A DNA stretch of 44,257 bases from Phycisphaerae bacterium (lineage in GTDB: Bacteria; Planctomycetota; Phycisphaerae; Phycisphaerales; SM1A02): NCBI GenBank assembly GCA_002862305.1, contig PKCS01000096.1, positions 1 through 44,257 on the forward strand. The letters run 5' to 3'. This document shows, piece after piece, positions 1 through 11,300 of the stretch. The number at the start of each line of letters is the position of its first letter. Within the stretch, counting starts at the first letter, position 1. Under the pieces are notes generated by a model. That model did no database searches, was not told the DNA's origin, and saw nothing but the letters and a program-made list of their open reading frames with translations. A program made the position numbers and the translations under genes.

Positions 1-501
1 ATGCAGCAGCCGTTCCTGTACTCGAAGTCGATCGGCGAGAACATCGCGATCACCCAGCCGGAGCTGGGCGGGGACCCGGTGGAGGCGGCCGCGATGGACG
101 CCTGCATCCACGACTCCATCCACGCCTTCGACCAGGGCTACGAGACCCGGGTCGGCGAGCGCGGCCTCACCCTCTCCGGGGGGCAGCGCCAGCGGGTGGC
201 GATCGCGCGCGCGCTGGTGCAGAACCCGGACATCCTGGTCCTCGACGACGCCCTCAGCGCGGTGGACACCCGGACCGAGCGCCAGATCCTCTCCGCGATC
301 CGGCGCCGGCACGGCGAGCAGACCACCCTGATCATCGCCCACCGGCTCTCGACGATCCGCCAGGCGGACCGCATCCTGGTGCTGGAACGGGGCCGGGTCG
401 CCCAGCAGGGAACCCATGAGGAACTGATCGGGCAGCCCGGGCTCTACCAGCGGATCTGGGCGCTCCAGTCCCCCGCGGCGGACGAGGGGGGTGCGGCGTG
501 A
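1..501 (+). CDS. ABC exporter half, C-terminal part of ATPase domain (5' truncated by window)
   Basis: This is the end of an ATP-binding cassette domain; the gene begins before the window, so the ATG at base 1 is internal, lying just at the Q-loop (MQQPFLYS). Visible in order are a canonical signature LSGGQRQR (about residues 58-65 of the visible part), a Walker B ILVLDDA, the D-loop SAVD and the switch histidine in IIAHRLST. The residue after the Walker B aspartate is Asp (D83) where an active site normally has Glu. That is the hallmark of the degenerate NBD of heterodimeric exporters such as TM287/BmrC. Its stop overlaps the GTG start of the next ABC gene, so the two are co-translated and very probably form one heterodimer in the inner membrane. 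The substrate cannot be read from the sequence. Confidence 0.93.
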   Translation: MQQPFLYSKSIGENIAITQPELGGDPVEAAAMDACIHDSIHAFDQGYETRVGERGLTLSGGQRQRVAIARALVQNPDILVLDDALSAVDTRTERQILSAIRRRHGEQTTLIIAHRLSTIRQADRILVLERGRVAQQGTHEELIGQPGLYQRIWALQSPAADEGGAA

Positions 502-2324
502 GCACCCAGCTGCAGTACGACGACGAGCGGTCGGGGGCGATCGACCTCCGGCTGTGGTGGAACTTCATCCGGCACCTGCGGCCCCACCGCCGGGTGGCCC
601 TCACCATGTGCGGCGCGGGCTTCGGGCTGGCCCTGGTGGAGGCCTCGATCCCCCCGCTGACCGGGTGGATGATCGACGAGGCGATCGAATCGGGGGTCAC
701 CGACCGCCTGCTCTGGATGGGCGGGGCGTTCGCGGCGCTGATGGCGATCTTCGCCTTCGCGGTGTGGATGTTCATCCGGGCGGCCGGCCTGCTCGCGACC
801 GGGGTCGCCTACGACCTGCGCAACGGCTGCTTCAGCAAGCTGCAGTCTCTGCCGTTCTCCTTCTTCGACGTGCGCCCGACCGGCTGGCTGATCTCGCGGG
901 TCACCAGCGACTGCGCCAAGGTCAGCGACCGCATGCCCTGGGTGCTGCTGGACATCTTCTGGGGTTCGACGATGCTCCTGGGCATCTCCACCGCGATGAT
1001 GCTCATCGACCTCAGGCTCGCGCTCTGGACGATGTCGATCGTGCCCCTGCTGGTGGCCGCCACCTGGTTCTTCAAGACCAGGATGCTCGCCAGCTCCCGG
1101 GAGATGCGCCGGACCAACAGCGCGATCACCGCGGCGTTCAGCGAGTCGATCAACGGGGTCCGCACCACCAAGAGCCTCAACCGCGAGCAACGGAACCTCG
1201 AGGAGTTCGACCAGCTGGCGGAGGCGATGCACGGTCACAGCGTCCGCAACGCGCTCCAGGCCGCGGTCTTCCTCCCCATCGTCGCGATCCTGGGGTCGAT
1301 CGGGGTGGGCCTCGCCCTCTGGAAGGGCGGGGTCCAGATCGAGGAGCAGACCGGTCTCTCGCTGGGGATGCTGATCGCCTTCATGGAGTACGCGATCCTC
1401 TTCTCGATGCCGATCCAGGAGCTCTCGGCCCGGCTGGCGGACCTGCAGTCCGCGCAGGCGGCCGCGGAACGCGTCCAGGGGCTGCTGGAGGAGGTCCCCG
1501 CGATCGGGGACAGCGAGGAGGTCCGCAGCCGCCTCGCGAGGGTCGCCCTCAACCCCGACCCCCGGACCGCCCCCGACGGGCGATCCCGGGAGATACGGAC
1601 CATCCGCTTCGAGCACGTGGACTTCCACTACACGCCCGAGGAGCCGATCCTCCAGGGCTTCGACCTCGAGGTCCGGGAGGGCGAGTCGATCGCGCTGGTG
1701 GGCCCCACCGGGGGCGGCAAGTCCACGATCGTGAACCTCGCGGCCCGCTTCTACGAACCCACCGGCGGGCGGATCGTGGTCGATGGGGTGGACTACCGGG
1801 AGCGCTCGCTGGAGTGGTGGCAGTCCCAGTTCGGGATCGTGCAGCAGGTCCCCCACCTCTTCTCCGGTTCGATCCTCGAGAACATCCGGTACGGTCGGCT
1901 GGACGCCACCGACCGGGAGGTGGTCGAGGCCGCGCGCAGCGCGGGGGCCCACGAGTTCATCGAACGCCTCGAGGACGGCTACCAGCACGAGGTCGGCGAG
2001 GGCGGTGAGCTGCTCTCCACCGGGCAGCGCCAGCTGGCCTCGCTGGCCCGGGCGCTGCTCTCGAACCCCCGGGTGTTCGTCATGGACGAAGCGACCTCCT
2101 CGATCGACACCGAGACCGAGTCGCTGATCCAGGGCGCGATCGATCGCGTGCTGGCGGGGCGCACCAGCTTCATCATCGCCCATCGGCTCTCCACCATCCG
2201 GCACGCGGACCGCATCCTGTTCATCGAGGGGGGCCGGATCATCGAGGAGGGCACCCACGAGCAGCTGCTCGAGCGCGCCGGTCGCTACGCGGAGCTCCAC
2301 GCCGGCCAGTTCGCGGGCAGCTGA
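498..2324 (+). CDS. ABC exporter half (TMD-NBD), consensus-site subunit
   Basis: A 608-residue full half-transporter. An N-terminal six-helix ABC transmembrane domain (about residues 30-320) is followed by an ATPase domain. Walker A is GPTGGGKS (402-409), Walker B is VFVMDEA with the catalytic Glu at 531, and the switch His is in IIAHRLST near 561. The signature is LSTGQ (506-510) rather than LSGGQ. The GTG start at 498 overlaps the preceding stop as GTGA, so it is translationally coupled. Taken with the upstream subunit, the asymmetry fits a heterodimeric exporter: this subunit gives the catalytic Walker B, its partner the canonical signature, and the other composite site is degenerate. Family knowledge suggests lipid or multidrug-type export; the actual substrate is unknown. 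Confidence 0.95.
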   Translation: MSTQLQYDDERSGAIDLRLWWNFIRHLRPHRRVALTMCGAGFGLALVEASIPPLTGWMIDEAIESGVTDRLLWMGGAFAALMAIFAFAVWMFIRAAGLLATGVAYDLRNGCFSKLQSLPFSFFDVRPTGWLISRVTSDCAKVSDRMPWVLLDIFWGSTMLLGISTAMMLIDLRLALWTMSIVPLLVAATWFFKTRMLASSREMRRTNSAITAAFSESINGVRTTKSLNREQRNLEEFDQLAEAMHGHSVRNALQAAVFLPIVAILGSIGVGLALWKGGVQIEEQTGLSLGMLIAFMEYAILFSMPIQELSARLADLQSAQAAAERVQGLLEEVPAIGDSEEVRSRLARVALNPDPRTAPDGRSREIRTIRFEHVDFHYTPEEPILQGFDLEVREGESIALVGPTGGGKSTIVNLAARFYEPTGGRIVVDGVDYRERSLEWWQSQFGIVQQVPHLFSGSILENIRYGRLDATDREVVEAARSAGAHEFIERLEDGYQHEVGEGGELLSTGQRQLASLARALLSNPRVFVMDEATSSIDTETESLIQGAIDRVLAGRTSFIIAHRLSTIRHADRILFIEGGRIIEEGTHEQLLERAGRYAELHAGQFAGS

Positions 2325-2339
2325 ACCTGGACCGGGGGG

Positions 2340-5108
2340 TCAGTCGTCGGGGCATTCTCCCCAGCGGCCGAGCAGGTACCCGATGTCCGCCCCGTCGATC
2401 TCGCCGTCCCCGGAGAGGTCGAAGTAGGTCACGATCGAGGGGTCGGACGCCTGCCAGTTGGCCAGCAGCAGGGTGAGGTCGACGCCGTTGATGAGCTCGT
2501 CGACGTTGTAGTCCCCGAAGCAGTTGCACGCATCGGGGAGGCCGTCGCCGTTGATGTCGACCTCGATGCCCTGGCTCACCTCGTAGACGTCGTTGTAGCC
2601 GTTCTCGTTGCAGTCCACGAGCGGCTGGAACCGTTCGATGTAGGCCGCGCCGGTCTGGACCCCGCCTTCGGTGTCCCCGACCGCGCCGATCGCGACCAGG
2701 TCCCCGCGAAGGTCGACGGAACTCCCGTAGCGCTTGTTCTCCTCCGGGTCGAACGCCGTGGCCAGCTCGGCCACGAACCAGGAGTCAAGTCGGTCGAGGT
2801 AGCTGATCAGGAAGACGAGTCCCGCCTCCTCGAACCCGTCGACCCGGGCAAGGGGGGCGCCCACCGCGATCCGGTCGCCGTCGATCGAGACCGAGCTGCC
2901 GAACGCGGCTTGCGACTCCGCGGCGAGGGTGGGGTTCAGGCGCTGCTCGAAGACCCACTGGATGCCGTCGTAGCGGTAGATGAAGACCGTGCCGCTGCCG
3001 GAGAAGGACTCCGGGCAGCCGATCAGCAGTCGATCGCCGTCCATCGACAGCGCGGTGCCGACCGAGCTCAGGATCGGCGTGCCCAGCAGTACCTGGGTCA
3101 GCTGCCAGTCCGCGGCGAATCCGGATCGCTCGTAGAGCAGGATGGCGCCGGCGCCACCGTTCGCGCGCGGGGCCCCGATCGCGAGGTGGTCGCCACTGAT
3201 CGCGATCGCCTCCCCGAAGCCAGCGTCCTCGCCGAGGGCGAAGGACTCGTTGTCCTCGCCGGACAGCACCCCGGCGATCTCCCAGGCGCCGGCGACGCGC
3301 CGGAACCACTCGACCTGGCCGACCTCCGAGGGGCTGGCGGAGCCCGCGAGGATCGTGGAGCCGTCGAAGGCCACCGTCCCGCCGAAGCGACGCTCCGCCC
3401 CGGGGGTGCTGGAGGTGAGTTCGGTCTCGAAGCACCAGCTCAGGCCGTCGTTGGCGAGCTCGAAGACGAAGATGCTCCCGGCCTGGGCCTGGGTCGAGCC
3501 ACCGCCGGACGGGGGGTTGTCGCGAAGCGGTGCGCCCGCCACCAGGGTCTGGTCGTCGCCCGCGAGGGAGAACCCGAACACGTCGTCCTCCCTGAGGTCG
3601 GGGATCGGCAGCTTGCCGGACTGCCGGTAGCAGGTGTCCCGGTCCCCGCCATAGACCGGGGCGCCCGAGCAGTTGGCGGTGGAGATCTCCTCGAAGGCGA
3701 AGACCGCACCGGAGTCGTCCGCGGCGTCGTCCGCGCTGAGGGCGGACACCACCACCTGCTCCCTGGCCAGCAGGACGTTCAGGCCGAACTGGTCGAAGTC
3801 GTCCTGCACGTCGGAAAGGAGCTTGAGGGTCTGGGGGAGCTGCGGCGCGCAGGCGAACTCCTCGACCACCGGCGCGAAGGTCTCCATCACCGAGACGTTG
3901 TCCGCCCCGCCGTCGGGCCCGGCCACGATCCCGATCGGCACGCCGTCGAACTCGATGTCGGGGTTCGAGAAGTAGGGAATCACCACCCCGGGGTTGAAGG
4001 CCATCACCGTCCGCCAGAGGCTGCCGCTGGTCCCGGTGAACCGGTAGGCGCGGGCTTGGGGCAGGAGGAAGTCGAGGTCGCTTCCGCAGCCGGGGTCGGA
4101 ATCCGCGTGACAGGCCCCGAGGTTGCGCCCGACCCCCTGCGCCAGCACGAAGCTGCCCAGGCAGAAGCGGGTGCAGAGGCTGTAGCGGCCGGGGTAGAAG
4201 TCCGCCTCCCCGCAGGCGCCCTCGTCGAACTCGACGACCAGGGTCGCGAGGTCGGCGCCGAGCTGGACCATCCGTCCGGGGACCTCGTCCATCAGCCCGT
4301 CGGCGGGGTTGCTGAAGCTGGCGAGGTGACCGACCTGGGTGGCGTCGTCGTAGTCGACCTGGTCGAACCCGACCACGCGTACCTGGACCGTCGAGTCGCT
4401 GTTGTCGAACGCGGTGTTGGCCTGCAGGACGGCGAGGTCGATCAGCGCCTCGAGCGACTGGTCCCCGCCCGCGCCGAGGGCCGCGAACGCGGTGTAGAAG
4501 ACCGCGATGTCGATGAACCGGGTCTGGCACGGGGTCGAACAGGTCCCGGTCCCCGCCACCGGGAGCGAGCGTGGCGTCGGGGTGGCGTCCGGCACCCGGG
4601 TTCGCGGGGCCGGGGCGGGCGTCGGTCGAACCCCCGCGCGTTCGGCTCGGCGCGGCGACGGGGTGGTCGCGAGGTCCTCCGTCCGGAGGGTGCCGTCGAG
4701 GTCGCGAAGCACCCGCCAGGCGCGGCCGTCGGCGGCGTGGAGGCTGCCGGCGAGGACGCCCTCCAGGGAGACGAACTGGGCGTGACCGAGGCGTCCACCC
4801 ACCTCGGTGAGGGTCCAGTGGACGCGTCGTTCGTCGGGACGGCTCAGGGCATCCAGCCTGAACTCAACCGGCTTCCCGACCGCGCGGGTCCCGGTGGACC
4901 GGGGCAGCCGGACGCGGAGGCGGTCCCCCACCTCCAGTGACTCGAGGATGATCGGATCCAGCCCGGGGGACCGCTCGGGGGCACCGTCCGAGGCGAGGTC
5001 CAGCACCATCGGCGCCCGGGGGGCGGTCCGGACCTCCTGGCCGAGGGCCCCTCCCACGGGAAGGAGGCTGGTCAGGATGGCCGAGAGGATGCTCGTGGAT
5101 CGCTTCAT
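2340..5108 (-). CDS. Secreted metzincin-like pseudoprotease with FG-GAP-like propeller and dockerin-like tail
   Basis: A 922-residue exported protein. I start it at 5108 (MKRSTSIL...), because a GGAG lies about nine bases upstream and a signal peptide (about 1-24, ending ...GGALGQ) follows at once. A propeptide-like region (about 30-140) leads into a domain beginning RFIDIAVFYT that resembles reprolysin-like M12B peptidases of planctomycetes. Where those have HExGHNxGxxH this protein reads QGVGRNLGACH (324-334): both first histidines and the catalytic Glu are gone. The last His (334) and the Met-turn TVMAF (M369) remain. Seven repeats of the form FGxxVxxxGDxLxxGAP...GxxxxY follow (about 430-850), probably a seven-bladed propeller. 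The C terminus carries a DCNENGYNDVYE stretch and two dockerin-like loops, the second canonical (DLSGDGEID). It probably acts outside the cytoplasm; function unknown. Confidence 0.88.
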   Translation of the reverse strand: MKRSTSILSAILTSLLPVGGALGQEVRTAPRAPMVLDLASDGAPERSPGLDPIILESLEVGDRLRVRLPRSTGTRAVGKPVEFRLDALSRPDERRVHWTLTEVGGRLGHAQFVSLEGVLAGSLHAADGRAWRVLRDLDGTLRTEDLATTPSPRRAERAGVRPTPAPAPRTRVPDATPTPRSLPVAGTGTCSTPCQTRFIDIAVFYTAFAALGAGGDQSLEALIDLAVLQANTAFDNSDSTVQVRVVGFDQVDYDDATQVGHLASFSNPADGLMDEVPGRMVQLGADLATLVVEFDEGACGEADFYPGRYSLCTRFCLGSFVLAQGVGRNLGACHADSDPGCGSDLDFLLPQARAYRFTGTSGSLWRTVMAFNPGVVIPYFSNPDIEFDGVPIGIVAGPDGGADNVSVMETFAPVVEEFACAPQLPQTLKLLSDVQDDFDQFGLNVLLAREQVVVSALSADDAADDSGAVFAFEEISTANCSGAPVYGGDRDTCYRQSGKLPIPDLREDDVFGFSLAGDDQTLVAGAPLRDNPPSGGGSTQAQAGSIFVFELANDGLSWCFETELTSSTPGAERRFGGTVAFDGSTILAGSASPSEVGQVEWFRRVAGAWEIAGVLSGEDNESFALGEDAGFGEAIAISGDHLAIGAPRANGGAGAILLYERSGFAADWQLTQVLLGTPILSSVGTALSMDGDRLLIGCPESFSGSGTVFIYRYDGIQWVFEQRLNPTLAAESQAAFGSSVSIDGDRIAVGAPLARVDGFEEAGLVFLISYLDRLDSWFVAELATAFDPEENKRYGSSVDLRGDLVAIGAVGDTEGGVQTGAAYIERFQPLVDCNENGYNDVYEVSQGIEVDINGDGLPDACNCFGDYNVDELINGVDLTLLLANWQASDPSIVTYFDLSGDGEIDGADIGYLLGRWGECPDD

Positions 5109-5160
5109 CACGTGGTCTCCAGGGCCCCGGGGCATGCCGCGGGGAGCCCGATGTCCTTCG

Positions 5161-5188
5161 ACTATGGCCGATCCGCAGGCGACTGCAA
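5161..5188 (-). promoter_or_regulatory. Candidate sigma-70-like promoter for the pseudoprotease gene
   Basis: On the minus strand TTGCAG (5188-5183) and CATAGT (5166-5161) are separated by 16 bp. This lies about 52 bp upstream of the start at 5108, in a non-coding stretch. CATAGT matches four of six consensus -10 bases; the -35 match is only TTG. This is a weak call. The rest of 5109-5331 is gene-free; it holds one short inverted repeat (CGGACC/GGTCCG near 5299-5313) with no T-run. Confidence 0.3.
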
Positions 5189-5331
5189 GCCTTTACTGGG
5201 GATCCGCCCGAATGCATGCCGGCACGTGGCCGGATTCCTGGCTGTCCCCCGGAAAGGGGTGGTTCCCGGCGCGCGGGCCGGGTCGGGTCGCACGCCCCCG
5301 GACCCGAGGTCCGAGAAGCGGGCTGCGGGCC

Positions 5332-8300
5332 TCACTCGACCTTGGAGAAGGCGAGCACGCGCGGCTGGTCGGTGGGCCCCTCGACGGTGCTGCGATCGAT
5401 CACCATCACGTACCGGCTCTCGTCGATGACCATCTCCTTGTCGGTGGCGTCCCAGTAGCCGGTGGCGGGGTCCTGCTTGAACGAGCGCACCGTGAAGTAG
5501 ACGGTGAACACGTCGCTGCGGGTGGTCAGCATGTTGGCGATGCCGGAGAAGAGCAGGTTCGCCTCCTCGGCGTCCCCCCCCACCATGTCCGGGGCGTAGA
5601 CGGTCCGGGAGAGGTCCGAATTCGGGTTCTTCAACCACGCGAGGCTGCGACGTTCGGTGTTGCGGTCGGTGGAGACCCGGGCGTCGACCGCCTGCTGCCC
5701 CGCGGAGGAGAAGGGATCGAACTCCTCGGTGCGGTCGCCCCGATACCCGAGTGCGTAGAGCTCGAAGGCCTCGTCGGCCTGGCGGGCGCCGTAGCCGATC
5801 CGCCAGTCCCCGCCGTTCTCGGTGCTGCGTCCGTACGGATCGAGGCCGAGGGCCCGGACCGAGGCGCTCTTGAGGCGGAAGTCCAGCGCGTAGTTGTGGT
5901 TGTTCTGGTCGGTCGTCGCCCCGCCGAGGTCGTTGAAGGGCACCGATTGGTCGCCGTTGAGCCCGAAGGCCTGGAGCTCGTCCGCCTGGGTGCGGTCCAT
6001 CGCGAGCAGCTCCCCGAGGGAGACGATGCCGGCGTCGTTGCGCATCCCGGGGTAGAAGCCCAGGACGTCGGCGGACAGCGTGGTGCCCGGTTCGGTCAGG
6101 CTGGGGTAGTCGGTGGCCCACGGGTTCGACGCGCCGCGGTAGCCGCGGTCCGCGTAGCTGGGCACCCAGTCGTTGAAGCCGCCGGAGGCGTCCTCGCGGT
6201 AGAGGAAGTCGCCGAGCCGGTAGCGCTCGATCGCCTCCGCGAAGCGCAGGTGCATCGAGTTCCCCAGCGCCTGCGGCACCGCGACCGCGCTCCGGTTGAC
6301 CTGGTTGAAGCTGAAGGGGTTGCGGGCGAAGTAGTCGTTGTAGATCAGACGGCTCATCTGCGGGAGGGCGCGCAGCACCTCCGGCGAGGCGGTGTTGACG
6401 TTGATCAGGCCGCGGGTGGGCTCGCCACTGAATCCGCGCGCGAGGTTCGAGTTGTCCTGCTCGGCCCGGATCAGCTCGTAGTCGCTGACCGAGCCGTCCC
6501 CGTCGTAGTCCGCATCGTTCGCCCGGACCCCGCGACCGTCGATGGTCACCCCGTCGAAGATCCCCGCACCCGCGGGGAGCAGGGGCTGGTAGGCGGGGAC
6601 CTGGAGGTTCGCCCCGAGGACCGCCCGCCACGGTCGGCCGGGATCGTACTGGCCGGGGGTCGAGGCGCCCCCGGGGCCGGGGCGGGAGACGCGGCCGGCC
6701 GGTCGGCCGGAGGAGAAGTCCAGCCGGTTGGCGAAGACCCCGCGACCCGCGGGGTAGGCATCGGGGGGCAGCGGCAGCGCCCCGGGCAGGGTGAGCCCCC
6801 ACCACTCCGGGGTGTTGTACAGCTGGCCGGTGGGGTTCACGCTGGTGTCGGTGATCCGCGGGCGCTGGAACTCGATGACCTCGGTCATCAGTTCCGCGAA
6901 GGTCCGCCTGGTCTCCAGCAGCCCGAAGGGACCGGGCGGGTTGGCGTAGTAGTCGGTGATGTCGATCACCGGCCCCCACAGGAAGACGTGGTTGAGCTCC
7001 CCGACCTGCTCGAAGTCGTCGTCCTTCAGCAGCATCTGCAGCGGCTCGTTCCAGAGGTCCTCGCGGAAGCCGGCGTGGAACTCCGCCTGGTCCTCCGCCA
7101 CCAGGTCCATGGGGATGTAGGCGTAGTTGCTCTCGTTGATCGGGGTCCCGAGCGGGTCCTCGGTGCGCCGGCTGGTCGACTGCGGGTCGTTCTCGTCGAC
7201 CAGCAGCGGGAACCCGTTGTCGTAGGCCGCGCCGATCCCGCCGAACTGCGGGTTGCCGGAGTCGACCACCGTCCAGGTGGGGAAGTTGAACGGCTTGCCG
7301 CGGATGATCCAGGGGGCGGGGATCGCGGTCGACTGCTCCCAGGCGTTCCGGCCGGGCGTGTAGTCGTAGGTGAACTGCTCGACCACGTCGGTGGGGCGGG
7401 TCAGGGGCGCGGTGTGGGCGAACGGACGGATCCACTGGTCGTTGCCCGGGAGGCCCGGCTGGTACTGGCCCGAGCCGTCCGCGAAGGAGCTGCGGGCGAA
7501 GGTGTCCCCGCGGAGGTCCTGGGTCTGGTCGTAGCCGGAGTCCTCGGAGCCGGTCACCGTCAGGTCCCCGGACTCGTCGAGCCCCAGGATCGGGTCGGTG
7601 GCGACGCTGTAGACGTACCTCGGGGAGATCTCGTCGAGGTCGTAGATCCCGCTGCCGTCCACGTCCCAGCCCCAGAAGCGGGAGATGCTGGCCCAGGTCA
7701 CGTAGTACTGGTCGTCGTCGAGGCGGATCCCGGACCAGTTGAGCCCCCCGGAGGGGAGCTGGCCGTTGGTGGGCTTGAACTCGTTGCCGGGCTCCGGCGG
7801 GCGCCCCTCCTCGAAGAAGCGGGCGAGTTCGCTGGAGAACTCGACCTCCCGGGTGGTGTCCGCGGTCTCCACCCGCTGGTGCTGGAGCCGGTCGACCACC
7901 AGGTTCACCCGGGGGTCGGGGGCGGTGGTGTCCGAGGCGTTGGTGAAGGCCGTCTCGCCCACGTAGGTCCGGATCAGCTGGATGAGCGGCTGGTGGTCGT
8001 CGGCGCCCTGTCCGTTGTAGCCGAGCAGTCGTTCGCGGGCCCCCTCCCCGAGTCCCCCGGGACTGATCATCCGCGAGGCGTCGAGCACCAGCGACTGGTG
8101 CTGGTCGAGGGACATGTTCTCCTCGTAGCCGAAGAGGTCGCCCTCCTGCAGGTCGAGGTAGTCGAGGCAGGCCTGCTTGAAGACCTCGTACTCCACCTCG
8201 AAGCCGGACTGCTGCGGGTCGCCCTCCGTGCCGGCGAACCCGGTGTAGCCGAGGTTCGAGGGGGGGACCAGGGCGAAGACCACCGCGGTCCGCGGGGCGT

Positions 8301-11300
8301 CGGGCTCGGTGGGGCCGAGGTAGAGGTCGTCGTGGTAGTAGCTCGACCCGAAGGGATTCACCTGCTGGGTGCCGGTGGTGGTCGCGAGCGCATGGGGGCA
8401 GTTGAGCGCCTTGAGGGCGATCTGCTTGTCCCCGATCTTCAGGGCGTAGTCGTAGAGGGAGATCGGCTCGTCGAAGGGGTTGCCGAGCTGCACCGCGATC
8501 AGCACCGCGGGCTTGGAGCGGTCGTCGACGAAGCTCTCGTCGGTCGCGCGGTTGGTGTCGTTGCCGGGGCTGGCGTTGGTGAAGTAGGTGTCGAAGCCCT
8601 CGGGGTGCACGACCTCCGGGATGGTGCTGCCGCTCGGCCAGCTGCCGACGGGCCCGGCGGCGACCTGGGTGCGGGGGTAGACCAGCGCGTAGAACGCCTG
8701 CATGATGAACGGCTGCTTCTCGAAGCCGAGGAAGCCGTCCCGGCGGGGGTCGTCCTCGAAGTTGATGACCCCGTCGGAGTTCAGGTCCCCGGGCGCCAGG
8801 GTGAGGTCCAGGCCGTAGCGGTCCTCGGTCGGGACCCGCCTCGCGTCGTAGGGATGCAGGGGCGGGTCGAGGTAGAGCACGTCCGCGTTGCGGGCCACCA
8901 GGTCGTCGAATTCATAGGGCAGCGGGCCGTCGCGCCAGGCCTCGATGTTCGCCGCGAGGCTCGCGGCCATCTTGTTGTTCTTGAAGTACGCGATGGTCAG
9001 GGGGCTCAGGTCGTCGTTGAGCGGCCAGCCGGGATCGGTGAAGTAGCTCTGGTTGACGTACCGGTCGGTGAGCTCGTCGTAGCACTGCACCGAGGTGGCG
9101 ACCTCGATCATGTCCTGCAGGTCGCTCAGCCAGCGGCGGCGGTTCTGGAGCCACAGCTCCCCCCCCACCGAGCCCGCGGGCTGGTTGACCACCTCGAAGC
9201 TCTCCCGGAGGTCGATCTTCCGCTGGAGGCGCTGGTAGGCGTCGTAGTCGTTGCGGTCCCCCTGCAGGTAGGTGGCCCCGTCGCGGTCGTAGTCGAGGTC
9301 CCGCTCGAAGAGGCGGCTCTTCCAGAGCCACAGCGGTCGGTACTCGTTGCGGGCGCCGCTGAACAGGGTCATGCGATGGCGGACGTCGCGGACCTGCTGC
9401 TCGTTGATGTTCTTGCCGGACCGGGGGATCGTCCCCCCGAAGTAGGTGCGCACCGGACCGGTCTCGGGGCGCTCGATGTCCCCGCGGAGGATCGAGAAGC
9501 TCGTCCCGCTGCCGGTGACGTGGTCCCCCAGCGCCCCCTCCAGCCGGCTGAAGCGGGTGGGATGGTTGAGCCCCGCGAAGGAGCGCAGCTCGAGCTCGTC
9601 CTCGAACCCGAAGGACTTGGCGGTGAAGGGCAGCAGCTGCGGGGTCCCGGAGGACTCGTCGACCCACTTGCCGGTGAACTCGTTCTGGACCAGCGTGTTC
9701 CAGAGGGTCCGTTCCCGCACCCCGGCGTCGAGGGTGTCCCCGCGCAGCGAGCGGTACTGGCCGTAGAACGGCTGCGGTTCCTGGGCGGTGCCCCCGGCGA
9801 GCACGTCGAGGCCTCGTTCGTTGAGGAACGAGCGGGAGGCGCCCGGGGCGTCGGGGGTCGCGAACCAGCGGTCGCGGTCGAGCACCTGCTGGACCTGGTG
9901 GTTGCCGGCCGCGGGGTAGAAGGTCGAGTCCAGCACCTGGTTCTTGGGGTCGCCCAGCAGCCCGATCCAGGTGTCGTTCTCGTCGAGGTCGGAGTCCGCC
10001 CCGCCGACGTTGAGGCGGCTGACCAGCGCGGCGTCCGCGGGGGTCGAGCCGCTGGTCGTCCAGCGGTCGAAGACGGTGGCGACGTTGGCGTTCAGCATGC
10101 CGCCGTTGTCCACCACCGAGACCCCCACCACCTGCTTGACCCCGGGGGTCGGGCTGTGGGGGGAGACGAACCAGAAGCTGTCGGTGAAGCCGTCGCCGTC
10201 GGCGTCCGCGAAGGTCCGCTCCACCACGTTGCGGTCGGTGCCGAAGACGAATCGATCGGACTCCGGACCCAGCAGGTTGAGGTCGAGGTAGTTGGGGAGG
10301 ACCTCGTTGCCCGGGGCCGCCCCGGAGTCGGTGGTGATCCGTCGGGACCCGTTGAAGTGGTTGACGGGACTGCTGAACCAGCGATCGCGGCGCTCGAGGA
10401 AGGTACCGGCGTCGAACTGGTAGCTGCCGTCGGGGGCGAGGAGGGGCTCGGGGATCACGTTGGGGTACCACTGCTCGTAGGGGGTCTGGATCGCGACGGG
10501 GAACGCCGCGTCGTGGTACGGGCGGTCGCCGTCGGCGAGGGTCCAGGCGTCGGCGGTGGTGTCCAGGGTGTAGCCGGAGGACGGTCCCGTGGAATAGCTC
10601 GGGACCGAGCCGTTGGGCTGGCTCTCGATGTAGTTGCCGGGGTTGAAGCTCGCGACGTTGGAGATGTCGTAGCAGACCCGCCAGCCGTTCTGCGCGGTGG
10701 GGATCCAGGAGAGGTGGGTCCAGTGGGTGTAGCGCTCGCTGAACGGACTGAAGTTCACGAAGTCGCCACCGTCGTAGTAGGCGCCCAGCCGGCGGGGCTC
10801 GCTGTCCCGGAGCCAGCGGCTGTCCCCGAAGCCCGGGTTGCCCCGGGGGTTGCCGGTGCCCAGCGGGTAGCTCACGTTGGTGAAGGGCGTGGCACCGCTG
10901 CGCAGGCGGTAGCCACCGAGGATGTTGCGGGCCCCCGGGCCGTGCGGCACGTAGAGCTCGCCCTCGGTGTCGTCCGGCCAGTTGGTCCAGGCCCGGGTCT
11001 CGTAGGGCGCGAAGTTGAAGTCGAACAGCGGGACGAAGTTGCTGATCCCCGGCGGGGAGTTGCCCTGGGGTATGAAGTCGGGGCTGGAGTCCCGGATGCC
11101 GTCGGGCCCCGAGGTCACGTTGCCCTGGTCGTCGACCCCGTAGAAGTCGCCGAGGTCCGCGCCGAAGCGCTCGATGTTGATCTGGTTCTCGAGGTAGGTG
11201 TCCCCCGAACCGTTGCCGAGGAACAGCTGCCACGGTTCGGTGACCGCCGCCCGCGGGACCCCGGAGAGGGTCCGCTCCGCGAACAGCTCCGCGGAGGACA

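Noticed and set aside
444-2300. A 618-codon minus-strand frame opposite the second ABC gene
   Set aside because: Low-complexity His/Arg/Asp composition without motifs, fully antisense to a clear ABC transporter.
2500-2580. True cellulosomal dockerin at the pseudoprotease tail
   Set aside because: The loops are dockerin-like, but no cohesin or scaffoldin is seen and the pattern is the common planctomycete tail, so I keep the weaker term.
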